Positions 16,767-26,670 of a stretch of DNA of 53,442 nucleotides are shown in pieces. Source of the DNA: Myxococcales bacterium (GTDB lineage: Bacteria > Myxococcota_A > Polyangia > GCA-2747355); the NCBI GenBank assembly GCA_020431405.1, contig JAGQIK010000237.1, forward strand, positions 1 to 53,442, given 5' to 3'. Both the position numbers and the translations under genes were made by a program. The notes beneath the pieces were generated by a model that saw nothing but the letters and a program-made list of their open reading frames with translations, made no database searches and was not told the origin of the DNA. Position 1 is the first letter of the stretch, and the number at the start of each line of letters is the position of its first letter.

Positions 16767-17999
16767 CTAGGCCCAGGCGCCGGTCAGCGTCTCGTCGACG
16801 ATGCTCTGCAGCCAGCGGCTGCCTTGCGCGGCCGCATCGTCGCTGAGGCCGCTCTGGATCGCCTCGATGTAGCCATCGGCGAGCGACAGCTTGCTCGCGG
16901 CCTCGGCGAACGGCGCGTAATCGGCGTGGCTGCTGCCATCGCGCTCGGCGTAGGCCGACAGGAAGTCCTTCATCGCCGGCCAGCGCGCGGCGAAGGCGCG
17001 CTGCTCTTCGATCTCGCGCTGCGTCTTGCTGCCGCCTTCGGCCTCGAGCGTCGCGATCGACGCTTCCATGTAGCTCGCCAGCTGGCCAAGGCGCTTGATG
17101 CGCTCGCCGAGCGCGCCCTCGAGCAGCGCGACGGCGCGACCGTAGAGCGCGCTGAGCGCCTTGTCGCCGCTCGCCAGCGGCAGCCGCACCTTCTGATACC
17201 AGTGGTAGAGCGCCGCCACGTTGCCGACGTAGCGCAGGTTGCGATCGACCTTGTCGCGCACGCGGCGGTAGCTCGCCGTGGTGAACGGCTTGGAGAACGG
17301 CTTGAGCTCCTCGCCCACCACCAGCTCGTCGGGGCCGTGGTCGCGCCGATAAACGGCGCCCGCCGCGAGCACCGTGCCGTAGCCGATGCTCACCGGCCCG
17401 ACCAACCCCGCCTGTCCGCCGAGGAAGATGCGTCGCTCGCGCAGGAACGCGCCGCGCGGCACGTCACCGATCAGCGACGCGGTGGCCTTGTCGCCACGCT
17501 TTCCAAAGGGCGTGAAGTTGAAATGGATGAACGAGCTTCCGACCTCGCTGTGATCCTCGCGGCTGGTGCCGCCGCTCATCAGCACGTCGCAGAAGTTGAT
17601 CAGACTGCCCAGCGTGACGAACGGCAGCAGGATCGTCTGCTTGAGGCCCACCGTGTGCGCGCCGTTGGCCTGCTCTTCGAGCAGCGTGCCCGCGCGCACC
17701 TGCGCACCCGAGCCCATCGACGCCTTCTCGAGGTACACGGCGCCCGAGTGAAAGCCGCCGGCCAGCTCGACGCCGCGCCCCAGGGCGCAGTCATGCACCG
17801 TGACCGGCGACTCCCAGCCGATCTTCGCACCGGGCATCACCATGGTCTGCGCGCCGTACAGCTTGCTGCCGGCGTGCAGCACCGTGCCTGGCCCCTGGAT
17901 GTTCTCGAGAACCACGTCGTCGCCGATCTCTATCGACGACGCTGAGGGGATCTCGACGCCCTGCTCGCGCAGCACCTCGATCTTCTGGTCGTGGTTCAT
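16767..17999 (-). CDS. Left-handed beta-helix protein (GlmU C-half-like)
   Basis: 410 residues from ATG 17999. The open frame continues upstream inside the next gene, but MNHDQKIEVL is the natural start, 11 bp after that gene's stop. Residues ~20-210 contain hexapeptide-type turns (I-G-D-D-V-V, G-P-G-T-V-L-H-A-G, V-M-P-G-A-K-I-G-W, G-S-G-A-Q-V-R-A-G-T, V-S-I-G-Y-G-T-V-L-A-A-G-A-V) as in the acetyltransferase half of GlmU and sugar-nucleotide pyrophosphorylases. The N-terminal uridylyltransferase domain with its GxGTRM loop is absent. The rest (~250-410) is alpha-helical. Transferase activity on a sugar nucleotide is a guess. It is third in a leftward operon. Confidence 0.65.
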   Translation of the reverse strand: MNHDQKIEVLREQGVEIPSASSIEIGDDVVLENIQGPGTVLHAGSKLYGAQTMVMPGAKIGWESPVTVHDCALGRGVELAGGFHSGAVYLEKASMGSGAQVRAGTLLEEQANGAHTVGLKQTILLPFVTLGSLINFCDVLMSGGTSREDHSEVGSSFIHFNFTPFGKRGDKATASLIGDVPRGAFLRERRIFLGGQAGLVGPVSIGYGTVLAAGAVYRRDHGPDELVVGEELKPFSKPFTTASYRRVRDKVDRNLRYVGNVAALYHWYQKVRLPLASGDKALSALYGRAVALLEGALGERIKRLGQLASYMEASIATLEAEGGSKTQREIEEQRAFAARWPAMKDFLSAYAERDGSSHADYAPFAEAASKLSLADGYIEAIQSGLSDDAAAQGSRWLQSIVDETLTGAWA

Positions 18000-18010
18000 C
18001 GGAGCACCCG

Positions 18011-19252
18011 CTACTCCTTCTCTTTGTACTTGAAGACCTCGTCCATCAGCTTCTTGCGCACGCCGCGATACTTGACCCAGACCTTGCCGACGTCGTTGAG
18101 CTCCTTCAGCGCGAAGCCGCGATTGGCGCGCTTGAAGCAGTCCCTCAGCGCGGGCTGGTCGCGCGCGTCGCCGGCGAACTTCTTGTAGACCGTCGCGTAC
18201 CAGGACGGCTTGCTCGGGTCGGACTCGACCGCCTTGAACTCGCCGAAGCAGTCGAGGCGGAACTTGTCGGCGTACTTCGGGTTGGCCTTGCACGTGTTGA
18301 AGACGTGCTCGACCACCGCTTGCGTGTTCGGTGGCTTCTTGGCCTTCTTGGCCATCGCGACGAGGTCGGGGATGGCGCACTTGAGCACGCGCGCGTAGCC
18401 CACCGCCAGCGAGACCTTGTCCTTGTCGCCCGCGTGAAACGCCGCCGACGCCTCGAGCACCTTCTTCTCGTTGGCCGCCTGCTGTTTGCGCTCGTCGAGC
18501 TGCGCGATGTACTTCTTGAACTCGCCGCCGATGGTGGCCATCACGCGCGCGACGTCTTCGGTCACGCCGGCGAAGCCATCGGGCGTCTTGATCGCACGCA
18601 GCTCCTTGGCGGCCGCGTCGAGCATCGGCAGACACTTGGTCTTGAGCCGATCGGGCTGCGTGGTGGGGAAGTTCTTGAAGGCGCGCGCCAGACCGTCGGT
18701 GAGGATCAGGTTGTCTTTGGCCAGTCGCACGTCGAGATGCTTGGCGCGCACGACGCAGCGCCAGAAGTCGGCGATGGTCGAGTCGTCGACCTTGCGGAAC
18801 GCGATGTAGTAGCGCGCCACGCGCTCGCGCTTGGCCTTGGCGCGCTGTCCGCGGATGATGAAGAACGCCCCCAGGCCGCCCAGCGCGATCAACACCATCA
18901 GCCAGATCAGCCGCTTGTTGCGCTTGCGCGCCTTCTGCTCGGCGAGAAACTCGTTGATCTGCGCCTGAGCAGCGGTCGGATCCGTGCTCGTGACACCGGC
19001 GCCCGGCGCCAGCGGCGACGGATCGAGCGGCTGATAGTCGCTCGCCGGCGCAGCAGCGGGCGGCGGCGGCGGCGGCGCATCCGGCACGGCCGGCGGCGCG
19101 GAGCTCGCCGGCGCAGCGGGGGCGTCAGCCGTGCTCGCCTGCGCGCGATCGAGCGCGGCGGCGAACTGCTGGCTATGCAGCGCCGTGCCGCAGCCCTTGC
19201 AGGCGCTGGCGTTGTCGTCATTCGGCATCTGGCACTTGTCGCAAATGATCAT
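18011..19252 (-). CDS. Zinc-ribbon single-pass membrane protein
   Basis: 413 residues. An N-terminal zinc ribbon uses C4-x2-C7 and C18-x2-C21. A Pro/Ala-rich linker runs to ~90. One membrane helix spans ~115-133 (LIWLMVLIALGGLGAFFII), flanked by basic residues. The ~270-residue C-terminal domain is helical and Lys-rich, with scattered cysteines (FWRCVVRA, TKCLPML, LKCAIPD, NTCKANP, LDCFGEF, RDCFKRA) that could pair if it is periplasmic. The positive-inside rule is ambiguous, with basic clusters on both sides. It lies 8 bp after the hydratase gene, so it is co-transcribed. No function recognised. Confidence 0.7.
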   Translation of the reverse strand: MIICDKCQMPNDDNASACKGCGTALHSQQFAAALDRAQASTADAPAAPASSAPPAVPDAPPPPPPAAAPASDYQPLDPSPLAPGAGVTSTDPTAAQAQINEFLAEQKARKRNKRLIWLMVLIALGGLGAFFIIRGQRAKAKRERVARYYIAFRKVDDSTIADFWRCVVRAKHLDVRLAKDNLILTDGLARAFKNFPTTQPDRLKTKCLPMLDAAAKELRAIKTPDGFAGVTEDVARVMATIGGEFKKYIAQLDERKQQAANEKKVLEASAAFHAGDKDKVSLAVGYARVLKCAIPDLVAMAKKAKKPPNTQAVVEHVFNTCKANPKYADKFRLDCFGEFKAVESDPSKPSWYATVYKKFAGDARDQPALRDCFKRANRGFALKELNDVGKVWVKYRGVRKKLMDEVFKYKEKE

Positions 19253-19260
19253 CTGCCCGA

Positions 19261-21264
19261 TCAGCTCCTTTGCAGCTGGTCGAAGGTGGCGTCGCCATAG
19301 CGGCGGATTGCCGCGACGATGCCTCCTTCGGCGGTCAGCGCGCGCACCATCGGCGATGGCGCGGCGGCCGCGAACCGCTCACCAGCGACGCGAACCTGGC
19401 CCGCGTCGAGTTCGATTTCTACTTCGGCGTTCTCGACCGCGAGCTCGTAGAAGCGCGGATCGCTGATCACGAAGTGCGGCAGCGCTTCGTTGACCAGGTT
19501 GCGCTTGTGGATAAAAGCGAAGGAACGCGCGATGACGGCGGCGACGCCGGCGCCCTGCAACGCCCACACGGCGTGCTCGCGCGAGCTGCCCGAGCCCCAG
19601 GCCTCGCCAGCGACGACGATGGTCTGGCCGTCGGCGACGCGCGCCGGGAACTCGGGACGAACGTGAAAGAAGGCTTTCGAGCCGATCTCTTCGAGATCGG
19701 TGAGGTGGCAAAACTCGCCGGGGATGATCGCGTCGGTGTCGACGTGATCACCAAAGCGCTGCACGCGGCCCGCCACGACGCTCGCTGTGGCGCCGGGGCG
19801 CGCGCCCTCGCGCGCGGCGCCGGCCATCGTGGGTGCCGGCGCAGACTCTGCCTGCGGCTCGCTGTGTCGCACTTCGGGCAGTGCAGCGCGCTGATCGCGC
19901 CCCAGCAGCGCGGCGACGCGATCGCGGTCGATGCCTGCGAGCAGCGGGCGCGGGTCGGCGATCTCGAGCGACAACGCCGAGGCGGCGACCGTCGCTGCCG
20001 AGCCGAGCCACGCGATGCTGCCCTTGCCCATGCGGTTTTGGAAGTTGCGGTTCTGCGAGCTGAGCCAGACCTCGCCTTCGCCCGCGCGGTCGCTGGCGAT
20101 GCCGAGGCACATGCTGCAGCCCGGCGGTCCGACGCGAAAGCCCGCCTTCTCGTAGATCGCGAGCAGCCCGCTGTCGGCGAGTCGCTCGGTGATCTCGCGA
20201 TTGCCCGGCACCACGAGCCGGTTGTTGCTCGCCACCGCCGCGCCACCGCTCGCCAGAGCCTGCTCGAGCACCAGCGCGCCGACGACGAGCTCCTCTTCCG
20301 TCGTGGTGCAGGCGCCGATGAAGACGCCGTCGAGCTTGGTGCCCGCCGCCTCGCTGACGCCGAAGACGTTGTCCGGCGCGAACGGCTTGGCCACCTGCGG
20401 CTCGAGCGCGTCGAGATCGATGACGAAGCGCTCGACGTAGGGGGCGTCCTCGTCGGCGGCGAAGTAGCTGCCGCCGACGTAGTCTTTGTAGCGTGCTTTG
20501 AGCGCGCGACGCTGCAAGGCCTCGGCGATGATCGGATCGGGCGCGAAGATGCCGTTGAGCCCGCCGAACTCTGCCGTCATGTTGCAGATCGTGAAGCGCA
20601 TGTCGGCGCTGAACTTGCGCGCCGCCTCGCCGACGAACTCGACGGTGCGCTCGAGCGCCACCGTGTTGCGGCCGAGATCGCCGAGCGTTTTGAGGATCAC
20701 GTCCTTGCCGGTGAGGCCGAACGGGATGTCGCCGCGATACTCGACGGCGATCGCCTCCGGCACCTCGATCCACGTCTCGCCGAGCACCATCGCCACCGTC
20801 ACGTCGGCGCCGCCGAGCCCGATGGCAAAGGCGCCCATGCCACCGTGCGAGCTGGTGTGCGAGTCGGCGCCGAGCACCACGTCGCCAGGCCGGACCAGGT
20901 CACGATAGAAAGTCGTGTGCATGATCGTGACGTTGGCGTCGTAGAAGTGGCTGATGCCAGCCTCGCGGGCGAAGTCGCGGCTCAGCTGCACCAACCGCCG
21001 GGTGCGCGCGTCGCGCTCGAGCGTGCCCGGATCGACGGTGTGGTCGAGCGCGAGATAGAAGCGGCTCGGGTCGTGGAGCCGTGGCCGCCCGAGCGCCGAG
21101 TACGTCTGGTCCATCCCGTTCCAGGCGAGCTCGCTGGCGATCGTCCAGTCCACGCGCACGCGGATCAGATCGCCAGCCTCGACCCACGGGCGCCGCGGCG
21201 CGATGGCGTGGTGATAGAGGATCTTGCCCGTCAGCGTCATCGGGCGCGCAAGGCTCGCGCTCAT
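19261..21264 (-). CDS. LeuC-LeuD fused hydratase (aconitase superfamily)
   Basis: 667 residues. The N-terminal ~420 residues match the large subunit of 3-isopropylmalate dehydratase/homoaconitase, with 4Fe-4S cysteines C319 (GACTTT), C383 and C386 (PGCSMCLG) and the substrate loops DHTVDP and ADSHTSSHGG. After a Pro/Ala linker (~445-490), residues ~490-667 match the small swivel subunit (DHVDTDAIIPG, GSGSSREHAVWAL, FAFIHKRNLVNEALP). Bacteria usually encode these two parts separately as leuC and leuD; the fusion resembles fungal Leu1/homoaconitase. Substrate could be isopropylmalate, homocitrate or another 2-alkylmalate. No leucine or lysine genes sit beside it. Confidence 0.8.
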   Translation of the reverse strand: MSASLARPMTLTGKILYHHAIAPRRPWVEAGDLIRVRVDWTIASELAWNGMDQTYSALGRPRLHDPSRFYLALDHTVDPGTLERDARTRRLVQLSRDFAREAGISHFYDANVTIMHTTFYRDLVRPGDVVLGADSHTSSHGGMGAFAIGLGGADVTVAMVLGETWIEVPEAIAVEYRGDIPFGLTGKDVILKTLGDLGRNTVALERTVEFVGEAARKFSADMRFTICNMTAEFGGLNGIFAPDPIIAEALQRRALKARYKDYVGGSYFAADEDAPYVERFVIDLDALEPQVAKPFAPDNVFGVSEAAGTKLDGVFIGACTTTEEELVVGALVLEQALASGGAAVASNNRLVVPGNREITERLADSGLLAIYEKAGFRVGPPGCSMCLGIASDRAGEGEVWLSSQNRNFQNRMGKGSIAWLGSAATVAASALSLEIADPRPLLAGIDRDRVAALLGRDQRAALPEVRHSEPQAESAPAPTMAGAAREGARPGATASVVAGRVQRFGDHVDTDAIIPGEFCHLTDLEEIGSKAFFHVRPEFPARVADGQTIVVAGEAWGSGSSREHAVWALQGAGVAAVIARSFAFIHKRNLVNEALPHFVISDPRFYELAVENAEVEIELDAGQVRVAGERFAAAAPSPMVRALTAEGGIVAAIRRYGDATFDQLQRS

Positions 21265-21322
21265 AATCGCGCGACCATACCCCCATTTATCGGCGGCGGT
21301 CTAGCCCGTGGATGAACGCTGA

Positions 21323-21358
21323 AGCGGCGTTGACATCGAAATCAACAGCCGCTCTAAT
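21323..21358 (+). promoter_or_regulatory. metK promoter overlapped by an inverted repeat
   Basis: TTGACA (21330-21335), a 17-bp spacer and TCTAAT (21353-21358) form a near-consensus sigma-70 promoter, the best in the window. An inverted repeat, AGCGGC-GTTGA with TCAAC-(A)-GCCGCT (21323-21333 and 21342-21353), covers the -35 box and spacer and touches the -10, the right place for a repressor operator. Transcription should start near 21365, leaving a ~35-nt leader with two AAGGAAC copies (21369-21375, 21388-21394). The second is the ribosome binding site, 7 nt before the ATG. Confidence 0.7.
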
Positions 21359-21399
21359 CGCCGCCTTCAAGGAACCCTACGCCCTGTAAGGAACGCTCG

Positions 21400-22560
<1,161 letters not shown>

Positions 22561-22601
22561 ATCGCTGTCAGCTGTCAGCGATCAGCGGTCAGCTGACCGC
22601 T
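22561..22601. repeat. Palindromic repeat cluster downstream of metK
   Basis: Directly after the metK stop, ATCGCTG (22561-22567) pairs with CAGCGAT (22576-22582), and then AGCGGTCAGCTGACCGCT (22584-22601) is a perfect 18-bp palindrome. The block is built from short TCAGC-type units (CTGTCAG, GATCAGC, GGTCAGC). It could form a 3' hairpin or belong to a dispersed intergenic repeat family. No T-run follows. Confidence 0.65.
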
Positions 22602-22713
22602 CGACGAGCCACCGATGAAGTCCCACTAGCCGCGCGATGGCAGCTCGCGCGGCATAGATCTCAGCGTTTAGAGGAGCGCCTGTTCGGCTTGGCCGTTGCA
22701 TAGAAGCAACGGC

Positions 22714-24231
22714 ATGAACGCCACCCGTTTGTCCGCCGTCCTGTGCCTCGGCCTGCTCGCCGCCCTCGCCGCGGCGTGCGGTGCGCCCGCCCCGAGCGAA
22801 TCCATCGACGAGCCGATCCCGCGCGGCAAGCTCGACGACTTTCGCAGCACCATCGGTTACGAGTACGAGCTGACCGCCACGGCCTCGGTGACGCTCGCCG
22901 GTGACGACGCCGCGCTCGAAGGCGAGGCGCGGGCGGCGCGCGCCGCGGAGCTCGCGCAGAGCGAGGTCGACCGCATCACGCGCGCGGTCAACAGCGCGCT
23001 CGACGCGATCTGGTCGAAGGACGACAAGCTGCAGCGCGGCGCGGCGCTCACGCTACGCAAGGGCACCTTCAGCGCGGCCGACATGACGGTCACGGCCGAC
23101 GACGCCAACACCTTCACGTTCACCTACAAGGGCCAGCTCGCGGGCCGCACCGATCTGCTCTCCAAGCTGCCGCTCGAGACGCGCGACGGTCGTCGCGTGC
23201 TCGACGTGGACCTCGGCGGCGACCGCACCCTCGAGCTGACCTTCAAGCAGGTCGACGAGACGCCAGACGCCTATCCGCGCTACCGCGAGCTGTTCGAAGG
23301 CGGGCTCGACGTGACGGTTCACGTCGGCGGCGACTACAACGAGGAGCGCTACGACCTCAGCAAGGCGCGCGAGATCTTCGACAAGCTCGCCGGCGAGCTC
23401 GGCTTCAGCAAACCCGAAGGCGTCGCGTCGTTCGAGGATCTGGCGCTCGACTCGGGCCCGTTCACCAAGACCCTGCGCGTCGACGGCGAAGAGGTCGCCG
23501 TGCGCGTGAAGCTGATCCACCCCGACATGGCTGAAGACGACGCCCTCGACACGCTGGTCGATGCGTACAAGGAGCAGGTCAAGACCGCCGACGTCGTCTA
23601 CTACACGGGGCACGCCGGGCTCGACGCGAGCTACAGCGGCGTCGTCGTGCACTACAACCCGCGCGTCGCGCTCAAGGCCGCCGACTTCCGCAACCTCGAG
23701 CTGCCCGACAAGTACCAGCTCTTCGCCTTCGTCGGCTGCGAGACCTACGCGCACTACGCCGATCAGATTTACCACCACCCGCGCAAGACCACCGCCAACC
23801 TCGACGTGATCACCGCCGTCAACTACACGCGCCTGAGCCGCTCGGGCCAGCACTTCATCAGCTTCCTCGAGGGGCTGACGGCTGCCGACGGCGCCGGCCA
23901 GTGGGCGCCGCGCAGCTACGGTCAGCTCTTGTCGCCGATGAACATCGAGAGCCGCACGTGGGTCGAGATCTTCGGCGTGCACGGCCTCGAGGACAACCCG
24001 CGGCTCTCGCCGCTGGCGCGCGTCGAGACGCTCGGTCAGAGCTGCAGCCGCGCGTCGGACTGCCCTGGCGTCGACAGCCGCTGTGTTCGCCTGTCGGGCA
24101 GCGACAGCTCGGTTTGCGGTGTGGCCTGCGCCGATCAGAGCGCCTGCCCGGAGGGCTACTCGTGCCGCCGTATCAACACCAGCTGGTGGAACGGGCCCGG
24201 CAAGCTATCGCAGTGCCTGCCCACGCAGTAG
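22714..24231 (+). CDS. Lipoprotein with clan CD peptidase-like core
   Basis: 505 residues from ATG 22714. The signal ends at a lipobox with C22 (LAAAC). Residues ~45-290 are a mixed region with no match recognised. The core at 293-350 reads as a hydrophobic strand, then YYTGHAG (H300), and 42 residues later LFAFVGCETY (C342). That strand-GH / strand-GC spacing is typical of the His/Cys dyad in clan CD proteases (caspase, CHAT, gingipain). The C-terminal ~60 residues hold an EB-type eight-Cys module (CSRASDCPG, CPEGYSC) common on myxobacterial surface proteins. A protease role is inferred from this motif alone; it may be a non-catalytic relative. Confidence 0.6.
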   Translation: MNATRLSAVLCLGLLAALAAACGAPAPSESIDEPIPRGKLDDFRSTIGYEYELTATASVTLAGDDAALEGEARAARAAELAQSEVDRITRAVNSALDAIWSKDDKLQRGAALTLRKGTFSAADMTVTADDANTFTFTYKGQLAGRTDLLSKLPLETRDGRRVLDVDLGGDRTLELTFKQVDETPDAYPRYRELFEGGLDVTVHVGGDYNEERYDLSKAREIFDKLAGELGFSKPEGVASFEDLALDSGPFTKTLRVDGEEVAVRVKLIHPDMAEDDALDTLVDAYKEQVKTADVVYYTGHAGLDASYSGVVVHYNPRVALKAADFRNLELPDKYQLFAFVGCETYAHYADQIYHHPRKTTANLDVITAVNYTRLSRSGQHFISFLEGLTAADGAGQWAPRSYGQLLSPMNIESRTWVEIFGVHGLEDNPRLSPLARVETLGQSCSRASDCPGVDSRCVRLSGSDSSVCGVACADQSACPEGYSCRRINTSWWNGPGKLSQCLPTQ

Positions 24232-24246
24232 CGCGCGACGAGGACC

Positions 24247-26619
24247 TCAAAGCGAGATCAGGTGCGGCGACCAGTCGCGTGGCGTGCCGTTGCCCGACTG
24301 ATCGAAGAAGTCGTCGCCGAAGCAGCGCGCGCCGCCGGTGGTCAGCGCGCACGTGTGTGCCTCGCCGGCGACGACGTCTTGCACGCCGGTCAACATCAGA
24401 TCGGTGGGCGGCTGATTGGTGCTCGTCAGCGCCCCGCCCGACTGCAGCGCGCGGTTGTCGCCCCAGCAGTAGAGCTTGGCCGACGCGACGGCGCAGGAGT
24501 GGCGGCCACCAACGGCGACCGCGGTGGCGTTTACCAGTGCGCTGCCTTGGATCACCACCGGCCGGATGTCGAAGCTCGACACGCTGCCGTTGGCGAGCTG
24601 CCCTTCTTGCCGACGCCCCCAGCACTGCACAGCGCCCATGTTGTCGATGGCGCAGCCGTGCGAGGGGCCAACGCTCACCGCCTTGAACGTCTGCGTGCCG
24701 CCGAGCCGTCGCGCGAGGTGGCTGCCAGCGTCTACCGTGCCGTCGCCGAGCTGGCCCGCGTCGTTGCCGCCCCAGCAGTAGAGCGCGCCGCCGGCGGCGA
24801 TGCCGCAGGACGTATCGCCGCCCGCGCTGACCGCGATGGCGTCGCCTAGCGCAGCTTGCGCGAGCCCGAAGACACCGACGCCAGCGAAGCCGAGCTGGCC
24901 GCTGCTGTTGTCTCCCCAGCAGTAGACGCCCGCCGGCAGCGCCAGGTACTTCAGCAGCGCGCAGGTATGGGCGCGACCGCCGTCGACGCCGCCAGCGCTC
25001 TGCCAGTCGCTCGAGCCGGTGGCGGTGTAGAAGACGTAGTTGGACGCGCTGCGCGCCGTGCCGTCGAGCTGGCCGCCGTCGCCGCGCCCTGCGCAGATGA
25101 CACCGCCCGTGCTAACCGCGCAGCTGTGCTCGTAGCCGAGGCCGAATTGGGCGGGAAAGCCCATGCCGGCATAGGGGCGTGGCGAGGCGACGAGCCTGTC
25201 GCTCTGCGCGGCGGCTGACTGCCCCTGCGCGTTGAGCCCCCAGCACCGTACGTCGTTCGTGCCGCTCGACTTGGCGCAGACGTGGTAGCCACCGCTGGCC
25301 AACTGGTCGAGCTTCTTGCTCGGCGCCTGCGAAAGCGCGACGCGCGCCACGGTGCCGTCGCCGACCTGACCGAAGGTGTTGCGCCCCCAACAGGTGATCG
25401 TGGCGCCCGTCACGGCGCAGGTGTTGTTGGCGCCCGCGAAGACGCGCTCTTGCTGCGCGAGCGGCGTGACCGGCGCTTTGGTGTAGGCGCGGTCGGCTGT
25501 GATGCCGCGGCCGAGCTGGCCGTAGCGATCGTCGCCCCAGCAGACCACCGCTCCGCTGCCCTTCAAGACGGCGCAGCTGTGCGCCACGCCGACGCTGACG
25601 TCGCTGACCGAGTCGGAGAATGCCGACGTGGTGAGCATTGGCGTGCTCACGCCGATTCCGGCGAGCTGGCCGCGGTCGTTGGCGCCCCAACAGGTAACGT
25701 TCTTGTCGTGCGCGGCGCAGGTGTGATCGCCGTGGCTGGCGATCTGCCGGGCGTTGGCCGCAGCGCTGACGAGGTTGAGCGGATTGCTGGTCGCTGGCGT
25801 GGCGCTGCCGAGCCTGAAGTCTTGCGCGTTGCCCCAGCAGTAGACCGAGCTGTTGATCTTGGCGCAGCAGTGCGAGGTGCCGCACGAGATCAGCGTGGTG
25901 TTGTTGCTGCCCGGCAGTGGCACGGGCGTGCTGGTCCCCATGCTCCCAGGACCGAGCTGGCCAGAGTCGCCACGCCCCCAGCAGTAGATGTTGGCGCTGG
26001 TCGCGCTGGTGGTGACGGCACAAACGAAGCCGTCTCCGCAGCCGACGAGGTCGCTGTCCTTGGCATTGCTGACGAAGCCCGGCTTGCCTGGCTGCGCGGG
26101 CGTCGCGCCGAGCTGCCCGTCGTCGTTGGCGCCCCAGCACAGCACCTTGCCGTCGGCGTCGACGGCGCAGGTGTTGAGCGCGTTGGCGCACAGGTCGCGC
26201 ACGGGCTCTTTGAGCCCGCTGAGCTTCTGCGGTGAACCGCCTGGCGCGCTGCTGACGCCGCATTGGCCGCGGTCGTTGTCGCCCCAGCAGTAGACACGCC
26301 CGTCGGCGAGCGCGCAGGTGTGGCGCTCGCCGTAGACGATCTTGGCGACGCTGGTCGGCGGCTGAACCATGGCGTCGAGCACGCCATCGCTGGTCGTGTC
26401 GCCAACGCCGATGTCGCGCGCGGTATCGGTGATGCCGACGTCGCCGTCGAACACGCCGATGTCGCCGTCGCGTGTGGTGTCGCCGACGCCGATGTCTGCA
26501 TCAGCGTCGATGCTTGGGTGTGCGTCGGAAGCGTAGAAGCTCGCGATGGCGTCGCACCCACATGTGAGAAGCGCGACGACACCGCATAGCGAGAGGAGGG
26601 TATAGAACCGGCGAACCAT
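24247..26619 (-). CDS. RCC1-repeat beta-propeller lipoprotein
   Basis: 790 residues from ATG 26619 (an in-frame TTG lies just before it). The lipobox is LLTCGC. Residues ~32-85 are an acidic repeat linker (DIGVGDTT, DGDIGVFDGDV). Then come 14 RCC1-type units, each with an H-T/S-C-A-L...Y-C-W-G-x-N/D-x-x-G-Q-L pattern and a paired cysteine, enough for two seven-bladed propellers. One unit has CAG and the last has CFG instead of CWG. Bacterial RCC1 proteins of this Cys-paired type are exported, and the cysteines probably form one disulfide per blade. Ligand unknown. It converges with the preceding lipoprotein gene, 15 bp apart. Confidence 0.85.
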   Translation of the reverse strand: MVRRFYTLLSLCGVVALLTCGCDAIASFYASDAHPSIDADADIGVGDTTRDGDIGVFDGDVGITDTARDIGVGDTTSDGVLDAMVQPPTSVAKIVYGERHTCALADGRVYCWGDNDRGQCGVSSAPGGSPQKLSGLKEPVRDLCANALNTCAVDADGKVLCWGANDDGQLGATPAQPGKPGFVSNAKDSDLVGCGDGFVCAVTTSATSANIYCWGRGDSGQLGPGSMGTSTPVPLPGSNNTTLISCGTSHCCAKINSSVYCWGNAQDFRLGSATPATSNPLNLVSAAANARQIASHGDHTCAAHDKNVTCWGANDRGQLAGIGVSTPMLTTSAFSDSVSDVSVGVAHSCAVLKGSGAVVCWGDDRYGQLGRGITADRAYTKAPVTPLAQQERVFAGANNTCAVTGATITCWGRNTFGQVGDGTVARVALSQAPSKKLDQLASGGYHVCAKSSGTNDVRCWGLNAQGQSAAAQSDRLVASPRPYAGMGFPAQFGLGYEHSCAVSTGGVICAGRGDGGQLDGTARSASNYVFYTATGSSDWQSAGGVDGGRAHTCALLKYLALPAGVYCWGDNSSGQLGFAGVGVFGLAQAALGDAIAVSAGGDTSCGIAAGGALYCWGGNDAGQLGDGTVDAGSHLARRLGGTQTFKAVSVGPSHGCAIDNMGAVQCWGRRQEGQLANGSVSSFDIRPVVIQGSALVNATAVAVGGRHSCAVASAKLYCWGDNRALQSGGALTSTNQPPTDLMLTGVQDVVAGEAHTCALTTGGARCFGDDFFDQSGNGTPRDWSPHLISL

Positions 26620-26670
26620 CAACTTGGAGTCAACGCACTGGGCTCACCGCCTATTTCGGCCGCGTCAGCG

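Noticed and set aside
21323-21399. A SAM riboswitch upstream of metK
   Set aside because: The stem overlaps the -35 and spacer of a near-consensus promoter, so most of it would not be transcribed, and the remaining ~35-nt leader is too short for a known SAM riboswitch.
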